Source: Megaleporinus macrocephalus (Eukaryota > Chordata > Actinopteri > Characiformes > Anostomidae). From it: 64,000 nt of DNA. Positions 47,301-58,022 of the stretch are shown here, one piece after another. The notes under the pieces were generated by a model. That model saw nothing but the letters and a program-made list of their open reading frames with translations, searched no databases and had not been told where the DNA came from. Within the stretch, counting starts at the first letter, position 1; each line of letters begins with the position of its first letter. The translations under genes were made by a program, and so were the position numbers. The stretch spans positions 38,461,656 through 38,525,655 of the forward strand of contig CM038709.1 of the NCBI GenBank assembly GCA_021613375.1, read 5' to 3'.

Positions 47301-48140
47301 TTCACTTCAATTCTGGTGGCCGAGGGGCAATGAGATGGAGAGGCAGAGCAGCAATCTCTCTTTTCCTCTCATTTCAGGTACCAGCACTGCCGAAACCCAA
47401 TCAGAGCTGAAAGGGAAAGAAAGCGCACTGTTCCACCTCCATCACTGGCCCAGCTCCACAGCTCGGCCACCAGAAATGAATGTCAATCATAGTGTGGGGT
47501 TCTGGGCGTGAGGTGCCATCCTCGTGCCTGTCGCAGCTGTCATCATTCTCCTGCTCTCTTTCTTGGCTGATGTCCTCTCAGCTCAATTGACCAATCATTG
47601 TTTTATTTACAGTAAGTGAGATGTTTTGTGAGAACCTATTCTTTTTTCACATCAAACCACTTTGAATGCCTTTACAGCTCAACCATTTAAATATGCAGCG
47701 ATTTTGAAAAAAAAAACAAATCTGTGGGATTTCCCCTTATTGCCAGTCTGTAAAGTCCAGGTGTCTGCAATTGTTTTTGAGGAAAGAGTCTGGAAACATG
47801 GATGATAAATCAGGCACATTCTTCCTGTAAGTCTAAAGCAGTAGGTGAATCAGTCCACTCTATTACAGCCTGATTACAACACCAGAAACCCCAGACTTTC
47901 TTCTGAAGACTTTAGTCTCATTCCGTGGCGAAAAGAAAAAGCTAGAGGAGATTAAATCTCGTACAATACTCTGCAACTACATCCGTTAGCCACAGGACTC
48001 GATGACCCACATGGAGTGCAATGGGAAGCCATCTCAATACAAAAAATAAAGATATTGTTTAACTTTAAAACCTTTCTACTGTTTACTTACCAGTCCCTGA
48101 AGTCTATGGGAATCATTTGATCAAAGTCAGAGTTTAAAAA
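44331..48140. other. Intergenic, no gene seen
   Basis: 3.8 kb without a recognisable exon. Overlapping frames on both strands at 44.5-44.8 kb and the 87-aa frame at 45.7-46.0 kb have no homologue I know. No terminal repeats or arrays noticed. Confidence 0.4.
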
Positions 48141-48145
48141 TTAAA

Positions 48146-49082
48146 TGTAGGGGTTAGGGTTTAAAGTAAATGTAGGTGTTAGTGTTTAGTGTAAATGTAG
48201 GGGTTAGGGTTTAAAGTAAATGTAGGTGTTAGTGTTTAGTGTAAATGTAGGGGTTAGGGTTTAAAGTAAATGTAGGTGTTAGTGTTTAGTGTATATGTAG
48301 GAGTTAGGAGTTTAGTGTTAGTGTAGAGGTTGAGGTTAAGTTTAAATGTAGGGGTTAGGGTTTAGAATAAATGTAGTGGTAGGGGTTTAGTGTAAATGTA
48401 GGTGTTAGTGTTTAGTGTAAATGTAGTGGTAGGGGTTTAGTGTAAATGTAGCGGTTAAGGTTTAGTGTAAATGTAGCGGTTAGTGTTTGGTGTAAATGTA
48501 GCGGTCAGTGTTAAGTGTAAATGTAGGGGTAGGGGTTTAGTGTATATGTAGCGGTTAGTGTTTAGTGTAAACGTAGGGGGTAGGGTTAAGCGCAAATGTA
48601 GGGGTAGGGGTTGAGTGTAAATGTAGCGGTTAGGGTTTAGTGTAAATGTAATGGTTAGTGTAAATGTAGGGTTAGGGTTTAGTGTAAATGTAGTGGTTAG
48701 GGTTTAGTGTAAATGTAATGATTAGTGTAAATGTAGGGTGTAGGGTTTAGTGTAAATGTAGCGGTAAGTGTTTAGTGTAAACGTAGGGGGTAGGGTTAAG
48801 CGCAAATGTAGGGGTAGGGGTTTAGTGTAAATGTAGCGGTTAGGGTTTAGTGTAAATGTAATGGTTAGTGTAAATGTAGGGTGTAGGATTTAGTGTAAAT
48901 GTAGTGGTTAGGGTTTAGTGTAAATGTAATGGTTAGTGTAAATGTAGGGTGTAGGGTTTAGTGTAAATGTAGTGGTTAGGGTTTAGTGTAAATGTAATGG
49001 TTAGTGTAAATGTAGGGTGTAGGGTGTAGTGTAAATGTAGCGGTTAGTGTTTAGTGTAAACGTAGGGGGTAGGGTTTAGTGT
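48146..49082. repeat. 25-bp telomere-like minisatellite, third locus, inverted
   Basis: About 37 units of GTAAATGTAGGGGTTAGGGT plus TTAGT, the reverse complement of the unit at 4.3 and 43.8 kb. Internal blocks recur (for example the run with AAACGTAGGGGGTAGGGTTA at about 48569 and again at 48780), showing multi-unit duplication. Confidence 0.95.
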
Positions 49083-50690
49083 TATGTTCATGTTTTATTT
49101 TATTTATTTGATTAGATATGCTATAGGACTGTACAATAAGAATTACATTTTGGCCTAATTTAGAAACAGAACTGGGAGCTCCATATAATCCCATATAAAT
49201 AAAATTATTTTTACTGGACATGTTTCTTAGGAAAAAAAGGACTCACATTAAACATTACATTGTCACTTTAACCTCTGTCCATCCTTGTTAGAATAGGACA
49301 GAGGTATATGACCAGAATGTTCCTCTGTGTGGGATTTGTGTTTTTAAGGCAAAGATTCAAATTGCAGTTTACATTTGCATGCAGCTACCATACTGTTATC
49401 TGAGGCACAGACGGTGTGATGGGTCAGCCACATATTGCATGTGTATTCTGAATTACCATGCCAACTTCTCTGACATCATATCTCGAGCTCCCAGATTGGT
49501 ATCACACATGAGTCATCCTTCATCTCTGATTAAAGGCTAATTTTGAGATTCCACACTGAGATGTCACATTCACTGGCCTTTTAACACTGATCCAATTGTT
49601 GAAGCCCTTTTTAGAGAACTAAATATAAGAAGGATTAAAAGCACCTTTAGCATTAAATCATCATTAGACAGTTTTATGTGTGGACAAATATTTCAGCGCT
49701 GCCTTGCATTTAGTTATGTATAAGAACATAATGTTTGATATGTAAATGAAGAAAATGCTATTACCAAAACCCATTACTTGTGATGTGTGATACTGGCAGG
49801 AACACTACTGCAAGATTCTGGCACCATCGTTGGAGGACAACCCACCATTTGTTCCCCCATTCCCCCCAAAATCTGTCAAGGGCTGCGATTCTGGCCGTGT
49901 AATTACTAACAATCACCATCAAAAAAAACCCATTCCCAGAAGGCCAAACACCAAGTCATACTATTTTTCTCAGTCCATCTGGTGCCAAAGGTGCTGGATG
50001 AGCTGTGATTTCCTCCTCCTTCTGCTAGCTGTAAGATAATCACATGCATTCTGATGCAGTCTGCCATCAGCGGGGGGCTTTCACATTCGCACAGGGCTAC
50101 AATTACCCCCTGCCTCTACACCGCACTTACAGCTGACAGCCCAGCCCAGCAAATGGTTCTCCCAGCCACAGCAATACATTACACATTCTTCAGAGTTAAG
50201 TCAAAATAATGGGGGCATTTACAGAGTTGTTATGTCTGGAAGTCCTGAACAGAGTTGTTCAACAAAGCTAACTATGGCATGAGCATGGTTTTGTCCAGAA
50301 GGTCAAGTAAATAACTGACTAGAATGAGAAAGATTTCAAGGTTTGATAGAAAAAAAGATATTTAAAAAAAAAACCTCAACAGTCAGTCGGCCAATACATG
50401 CTTGTATGACCACATAAACCAAATAAATCAGTCAAGTCTGACCTGTTTTGAAGCATTTATGAGATGATTCAGGCCCAATACTAATTAGTACAGTATAAAC
50501 TTGCATTATATTGTTATATATACAGCTACATTATCCTCATTGCTCCAGAGGAAAATGAAACAGGCACACTTTGGACATTGAACATGTTTAGTCTGATTAA
50601 TTTTGTCTGGGATTAGAGGAACTTGAGTACATTTGACCTATGACTTTAAACATGTGCTTAGCTGAGGCCCTTGGAGAAATATGTGACATC
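49083..50690. other. Intergenic; possible conserved element at 49.8-50.2 kb
   Basis: No gene. The part 49800-50180 is repeat-free with balanced composition, and includes CGTGTAATTACTAACAATC and AAGATAATCACATGCATTC. It may be regulatory. Confidence 0.3.
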
Positions 50691-50714
50691 AGAGACATTT
50701 GCAAGTAAGAGGCC

Positions 50715-51240
50715 ATGGGATGCGAGTCTTGAGTCTCTATAGTGTAAGTCCACGTCAAGTCTTGTGAGTTCAAGTCAAGTGTTAAGTCTCTAAGTCATGT
50801 CTTGAGTGTATGCGATGTAAGTCTGATTCAAGTCTTGAGACTTTAGCATACAGTTCTGATTCAAGTCTTGAGTGCCTGGTATGTAGGTCTGAGTCAAGTC
50901 TTAAATGTCTTAGCTGTGAGTCAGATGTGAGTCTTGAGTCTTTGGAATGGGAGTCAAAGTAAAATCTTGAGTGTCTAGGATCTGAGTCTGAGTCAAGTCC
51001 TGAATGTATGGAATGTAATTTTTCTGTGAAGTCTTGAGTCTTTAGAATACTAGTCTGAGGCAAGCATTGAAAGTCTGCGAGGTGAGTGTGAGTCAAGTCT
51101 TGGGTCTTAAAAATGCAAGTCCTAGTCAAGTCTTCAGTGTCTGGGAAGTCCAACTGAAAGTCCTTGAGTGTCTGGGACATAAGTCTAATTCAACTCAGTG
51201 TCTTTGGGATGCAAGTCCTAGTCAGGTCTGTAAGGGACAT
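50715..51240. repeat. ~33-bp minisatellite (GAGTCAAGTCTTGAGT), first block
   Basis: About 16 diverged units with the core GAGTCAAGTCTTGAGTGTCT and GGGATGTGAGTC. The minus-strand 132-aa frame with DSDLHTRHSRL-type repeats comes from the array. Confidence 0.9.
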
Positions 51241-51689
51241 GTGTAATGATGGAATTAAAAATGAATGTGTTTTACTGCTTTCTGCATAATAATGTTTCTG
51301 AATTTGTGCCTATTTTTGAATATCTGTAAATTATATTGAATTTTTATTTACTTGAATTGTAGCATGTGATTGAAGCATTGGATTAAAACATGTATAATTT
51401 TGTAGTAGAGAAGCAGTGTCTAGCATTTTGATACAAGAACACATTGTCCTGTGTTCTGACTCTTTTTCCTTAAGCCATATAGGGAAGTGTCTTGAGGGCA
51501 GAGAGGAAGAATGAATATTTGTTTTCTTAACAAAAACAAGAACTGGAAAATAAGGGAACTGGAAAACACAAGAAATGTGCATGACAAGTGCTGTATAAAT
51601 AACACTGCTTAAATAAACAATATGAGAGAATACTTTGAGTCTATGTCTCTGATATTTCCTTGGATCTGAGGGTATGTCTTCTAGCTGTG
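51241..51689. other. Non-repeat spacer between two blocks of one minisatellite
   Basis: About 450 bp of AT-rich, unique-looking sequence separating two arrays of the same repeat. It could be an insertion; no terminal repeats were found. Confidence 0.4.
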
Positions 51690-52155
51690 TTCAAGGTTCA
51701 TCATGGGATTCTGCATGATGTCTTCAGTTTTTAGGATACTAATCTGAGTTAATCTTGAGTCCTTAGAATGCTTGTATGAGTCTTGAGTGTCTGGAAGATA
51801 AGTATGAGACAAGTTGTGAATCTTTAGGATCCATGTCAAGTCTTGAGAGTCTAGGATGTGAGTCCATGTCAAATCTGGAATCTTTGGGATGCGATTCCAA
51901 ATGTAGTCTTGAGTCTTTGACATGCGACTGTGGTGGGAGTCCAAGTCAAGCCTGGAATCTCTGCGATGCAATTCCAAATCAAGTCTTGAGTCTCTGGAAT
52001 GTGAGTCTAAATCAGAGACATGGGGTACTCAGGGATTGTATCCTTTTCAGAGATCGGAGAAGTAATATAATTTACTAGGGGATGTGAGTCTTAATTCTCT
52101 ATGATGCGAGATAAGGTCACGTTTTGAGCCTCTTTAATACAAGAGTTAGTATAGT
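51690..52155. repeat. ~33-bp minisatellite, second block
   Basis: About 13 further units of the 50.7-kb repeat (GTCTTGAGTCTTTGAC, AGTCCAAGTCAAGCC). The small frames on both strands here are array artefacts. Confidence 0.88.
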
Positions 52156-54203
52156 CTTAATAGTCTGTGCAGAGTTGGTCTAGATAACTGAATTAAATAA
52201 GCCTATTTATCAAGCGAATGTTATTTGCATTTGGTGTGACCTCAGTTTGCTTGTGAAAAAAGTTTTTTCCCTGAACTGTTTGTATGAGGTGTTGAAGGCA
52301 TGCTTTTAACATTTTGCCACTGGTCTTTTTAAAAAAAGGCAGATTATCATGGTGTTACTGTTTGGTCGTCTTGGATACAAGCTCCAGTACGGAATGCAAA
52401 GCCAAATAAACATATCATTGACATTCCACCAGAACATTCATACCCACAAAAGTGCAAAGTAACAACACAGCCCCTCAGGTCCACATGCTCCAACGGTTGT
52501 CCATCAGCCTTAATGCATTTCATTAGTTTTCGGAGACCATCTGGTCAGGGAGCAGAACTTATTCCCATCTGTTGTATAACTCTTGGCCTGATCGAACAAT
52601 CATTTCACTTTTTAAAATAATTGTGGTCAATTATCCTCTTCAGTCAGTCCAAAGGAATTATAAAGTTCATTATAGCGAGATTTCTTTGTATTATAGAAGT
52701 AATCATTTGCTCATGTTATCATTTTAGAGCAGAACTGAATCCCATTATTCACTGGTAAAAAAATCTCGCCCGCAAGGCTGAACAAGTCTTTAATCGTGCC
52801 TGAGCACAGGTGCAGCCACAAAACTGAATGATTGAGAGCTCCAGGAAGCAATTTTGAATGGGTTATGCACGCATTAATTTGGGAGTAAATTTTGATATTT
52901 TAACACACAAGTTAAAACTGCATGCCATACAGTGGTGTTATTTCAGACGAGGATACTACTGTGTTTCCTTGGAGATATAAATTTGCATGCTTTTTATCCC
53001 ATTTATGGATATTTGAGGGAGATTAAGTCTCGAGGAGATGACAATTCAGTCTGGCACATCGTCTCGACCAAATCCATTCAACTGTTCATTGCCCATAGAG
53101 ATGAATATCAACAACCTGCTACTTTGTAATAGAGAACAGATGTGTATGAAGGTGCCGGGGGTTTCCGTTCTAATTAAAGAACAAAGCAGTTTTTATATCT
53201 TTTAACCCCCTGGTGTTGGCTTGCTACTCCAGTGTTGGCTGCCTGCTCACTAACTCACCATATCGGCGCTGATGCTAGCTTAATTGGCAGAAATTTTTTT
53301 AGCGGTATCTCAGGCATTGTTACTGTACTCGGCTATGAAGCGCCAACTAATCTGCTACAGCACCACCCTGAGGCAGACCAGTGCTACACACGTTTATTAA
53401 GAATACCAAAGGGAGAAGCAGCTAAAAAATTATATTTGTCCAGATTTGTATCTGCTTTATTTACCAGACAGCATGATGTGATAATAAGATTATTTTCAGG
53501 GACCACTCCAATTTTGAGACATTCAAACAACTTAATTAGGGGGCCCTGGACCCTACGGGACCCGCTGTGTGTCCCAACATGTTACCCACTGATTGAAGAG
53601 AGGAATTCCTCTTATTTCCTCTTATATCAAAACCTCTGCATATTTTTATTGTTAAGATGTAAACAAAGTCATGCAGAGCAGTCTGCTGTATACGGCTCTA
53701 TTCTGGAGAAGCCAAATCAACACAGCGGTGGTGATAGGAACCAGACGTCCACCTCTAAAAGCTGCCTCACAGAAGATGATTACATTAAATGGTTATAAAT
53801 ACACTGTTGGAAATGTAATCAAAAATCTAAAGTCTACTCTTATTTCTGATGGTACTGGTTATCAGATCCTAATTTCATCACCAGTATCGCTCACAAAAAC
53901 CATGTATTGGCCAGGGCCTAATTACAGCATTGTCCTTCCCTCCTGTCCCTGCACTCTGTCAGACCTTGTTTAGTCAGAGAAAGGCACTGACATTCACTGC
54001 TGTCTGCCGACTGCATACCATTTGCTCTTTTGTTCTCAAGCAATTTCCATTTTCCTTACCGTGACCCTCAGGCCGAGTCAACTGAGGGGAAAATGACTGC
54101 AACCCAAGTCTTAAGAAGAGTATAGTGTATACATTGTACACAGTGATATTATTCTGCTATGATAAATATTTTTTTTGTATTGAAGCGAATAGTTTCAGTA
54201 ATA
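52156..54203. other. Intergenic; longest non-repetitive stop-free stretch
   Basis: Contains a plus-strand frame of 188 codons at 53232-53798 and a 100-codon frame overlapping it. Neither resembles a known family and no splice structure is evident. The block 52740-53980 is repeat-free, with words like AATTTGCATGC and CAACTTAATTAGG, and could be conserved non-coding DNA. Confidence 0.3.
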
Positions 54204-54205
54204 TA

Positions 54206-54873
54206 CAGTAGTGTGCAAAGGTCAGAGAGCTCCCTAAATAAATATGATTTTAAGTAAATACATATTCTATGTTTATTGTGTCCATTCTTTACCTTTATTA
54301 TATCTTCCATTCTTTTCAAGAGACCCACTTTCAGTTCCTCAAAGAACCGCACCTCTAATGTTCAGTCTTAGAAGCTGGTGTAGCAATTTTTCCTTCAAAC
54401 CAACCAAGTAATCCCAAAAACATTCTGGACTCTGGGGTGGTCAGTCCATTGTTCTGATAACACCAGCAGCTTCTTTGTTTGATGTGCCCGTATCTCCTTT
54501 TCTCACTGAGGAGCTTCTGGAACAGCTACACATCCTTTCAGACCCATAGCGCTGAGGTGTCTTCTTACAGTGGACGGATGGACAGAAGCAACCTTTGGAT
54601 GTTTAATGTCTAAAACAGATAGGGAGTTGAACCAGATGGTCTCAAAATGAGAGCTTCAGGTGCCTTATATCTGATAGGACCAGTTTTGGTGGTCCACCAG
54701 GTCTTCCAGGTGGATGTTAGGCATCTCCTTTAAATGTTCTCCTTTCTTATACAAGTAAATTAATGTATATCTATAGAAATGTCTCCTGGAAAATGAACTA
54801 CTGTGTATATAATGGCTGTTTTGACAGGAAATTAAATAAACAAAGGATGATCTTTGACTTTTCCACAGTACTG
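54206..54873 (-). mobile_element. Degraded Tc1/mariner element with both termini
   Basis: The left end CAGTAGTGTGCAAAGGTCAG and the reverse complement of the right end, CAGTACTGTGGAAAAGTCAA, match as terminal inverted repeats, and each is bordered by the TA target dinucleotide. On the minus strand, transposase remnants appear in order: HPSTVRRHLSAMGLKG (54540-54590), then MD, stop, PPQSPE and WDYLVGLKEKLLHQL (54370-54460). At 668 bp it is internally deleted and full of stops, so non-functional. Confidence 0.85.
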
Positions 54874-54875
54874 TA

Positions 54876-55500
54876 CATAAAACAAGTGAATGCATATTGA
54901 AATCCCAGGAGTTTAGTTATTTATAACACCTTAGCAGGGTATCTAAATTATTTCTCATAACAAAAACGAGAACCTATTTACTTATTTACTTCTCTGTGAG
55001 ACAATAGGAAGAGTTATTTTTCTCACAAATCTCTGACCTTTAAAGAATTACAGCGTGTCTTGCCCCCCACGCCCAACCCCCATTCGCTACGTCTGTATCT
55101 TTTCCCCTCTGTGCAATGATGAAAGGCTGCCCACCGCAGCTGGTTTGAAATATCATCCTGTCTCTCTCTGCAACCCAATGCGCTCAAACAAAGAGCCTCT
55201 GCCACTATCTGTCTCGGGGCGGAGGATTACCATGGTCGGCTGAAGGGAAGTGGACAGAGGAACCCCCCGGACGGGGTCATGGGAACCAGGCAGCTAACAA
55301 TTCCGCTCTCTTTACTCTAAGCTATCACAGGAAAAGCTTTGCATTATCTGATGCGTTTATTGAAGGTGGCTTTTGTTTCATTGCTCTAAAATCACAAAAA
55401 GTTGCTTTTCTTATGCCCTTGACTATATAATGGCTATTATAGCCTTTTAAGATGAAGCATGAAACTGAGCAGCCAATCAAAACAGAGTTTGTCACAAATG
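54876..55500. other. Intergenic, no gene seen
   Basis: Moderately GC-rich around 55040-55290 without a recognisable exon. Confidence 0.4.
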
Positions 55501-55539
55501 TACAGTACAGTACAGTGCAAATGTCAGAGAACATCCAGT

Positions 55540-57480
55540 TTAACACACGCCTCTCCCAGTACAAGCAAAAAACATCCCCACATAATCAAAACAACTTCCA
55601 GTACAATCAAACAACTCAAACTCCTTGCAGTACCACCAAAACTCCTCCCAGTACAACCAAAACTCTTCCTAGTGCAATCAAAAAACCTTTCAGTACACCT
55701 AAAACTCTTCCTAGTACAACCAAAACTTCTCCCAGTACAATCAAAATAACATCCAGTACACCTAAAACTCTTTCTAGTACAACTAAAACTCCTCACAGTA
55801 CAATCAAAAAACCATACGGTACACCTAAAACTTTTCCTAGTACAACCAAAACTCCTCACAGTACAATCAAAAAACCATACAGTACACCTAAAACTCTTCC
55901 TAGTACAACCAAAATTCCTCACAGTACAATCAAATAACCATACAGTACACCTAAAACTCTTCATATTACAACCAAAACTCTTCCTGGTACAACCAAAACT
56001 CCTCACAGAACAATAAAATAACCATACAGTAGACCTAAAACTCTTTCTAGTACAACCAAAACTCCTCACAGTACAATCAAAAACCATACAGTACACCTAA
56101 AACCCCTCCTAGTACAACTAAAACTCTTCCTAGTACAACCAAAACTCCTCACAGTACAATCAAATAACCATACAGTACACCTAAAACTCTTCATATTACA
56201 ACCAAAACTCTTCCTGGTACAACCAAAACTCCTCACAGAACAATAAAATAACCATACAGTACACCTAAAACTCTTTCTAGTACAACCAAAACTCCTCACA
56301 GAACAATAAAATAACCATACAGTACACCTAAAACTTTTCCTAGTACAACCAAAACTCCTCACAGTACAATCAAAAAACCATCCAGTACACCTAAAACTCC
56401 TCCTAGTACAACCAAAACTCCTCACAGTACAATCAAAAAACCATCCAGTACACCTAAAACCCCTCCTAGTACAACTAAAACTCTTCCTAGTACAACCAAA
56501 ACTCCTCACAGTACAATCAAATAACCATACAGTACACCTAAAACTCTTTCTAGTACAACCAAAACTTTTACTAGTACAACCAAAACTCCTCACTTTACAC
56601 TCAAATAACGATACAGTACAACTAAAATTCTTAATAGTACAACCAAAACTATTCCTAGTACAACCAAAACTCCTCACCGTACAATCAAAAAAACATACAG
56701 TACACCTAAAACCTTTCCTAGTACAACCAAAACTCCTCACAGTACAATCAAAAAACCTTTTAGTACACCCAAAACTCTTCCTAGTACAACCAAAACTCCT
56801 CACCGTACAATAAAAAAACATACAGTACACCTAAAACTCTTTCTAGTACAACCAAAACTCCTCACAGAACAATAAAATAACCATACAGTACACCTAAAAC
56901 TTTTCCTAGTACAACCAAAACTCCTCACAGTACAATCAAAAAACCATACAATACACCTAAAACTCCTCCTAGTACAACCAAAACTCCTCACAGTACAATC
57001 AAAAAACCATCCAGTACACCTAAAACCCCTCCTAGTACAACTAAAACTCTTCCTAGTACAACCAGAACTCCTCACAGTACAATCAAATAACCATACAGTA
57101 CACCTAAAACTCTTTCTAGTACAACCAAAACTTTTACTAGTACAACCAAAACTCCTCACTTTACACTCAAATAATGATACAGTACAACTAAAATTCTTAA
57201 TAGTACAACCAAAACTATTCCTAGTACAACCAAAACTCCTCACCGTACAATCAAAAAAACATACAGTACACCTAAAACCTTTCCTAGTACAACCAAAACT
57301 CCTCACAGTACAATCAAAAAACCTTTTAGTACACCCAAAACTCTTCCTAGTACAACCAAAACTCCTCACCGTACAATAAAAAAACATACAGTACACTTAA
57401 AACTCCTCCTAATAAAATCCAAAACTAAAACTCCTCTCAGTAAAATCGAAAACCAAAACTCGCCCTTGTTCGACCAAAAC
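55540..57480. repeat. 21-bp minisatellite with 63-bp and ~566-bp higher-order structure
   Basis: Units of 21 bp (AGTACAACCAAAACTCCTCAC, AGTACAATCAAAAAACCATAC and AGTACACCTAAAACTCTTCCT types) alternate in sets of three. Since 21 is divisible by 3, both strands keep long frames: minus-strand frames of 190, 254 and 198 aa with SFGCTRK-type heptads and a plus-strand Thr/Pro/Lys-rich frame of 161 aa. A block ending near 56830 recurs ending near 57396, offset about 566 bp. I judge it a satellite, not a gene. Confidence 0.93.
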
Positions 57481-58020
57481 CTCTCGTAGTACAGCCTAAA
57501 CTCGTCTCCGCACAACCAAAAATATCTCATGAATAAGCTCATTAGGTCTATTCACTTGCAGTACGTCAGACTGGCACTTAGACATTGCAAGAATGTAATC
57601 AGTCAGTACGGTGACGTTCAACTGCTTTGTCTTGTAAGATTGAATAATTGTCATTTGTATTGACTACCATGTAATGAGTGTCTCATAATGAAGACAAAAA
57701 AGACATATTTAAAAGATCTTGCTTCTCTGTCCTGCTGGGTTTATTAGCATGTATTAGAACATGTTCCATAGTGCAGGGTTTAGTGAGCCATTAGTGAGTG
57801 ACATCCACTGGAAACCCTCAGGTACCCTTGAAGCAAACCATTAGCTCATAGTTGTATGTTTGGGCTGATGGTAATGTTAAGGTTGTTTTGGTGCAATAGT
57901 AAAAGGGTGCATAAATATCTTAATAATGAGCAGATGGAAAAGTAAAGTTATGTATTTTAGCAAACAGGGTCTAGCTGTGGTGCATAAGTGTGTCTGAGCA
58001 AAGTATGCTAATCCATAAAG
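57481..58020. other. Intergenic, no gene seen
   Basis: AT-rich spacer between two satellites, no feature noted. Confidence 0.45.
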
Positions 58021-58022
58021 TA

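Noticed and set aside
55452..57396. Frames of 161, 190, 254 and 198 aa in the 55.5-57.5 kb array
   Set aside because: Product of a 21-bp satellite without stops. Similar frames exist on both strands and unit variation looks neutral; kept as a finding only for testing.
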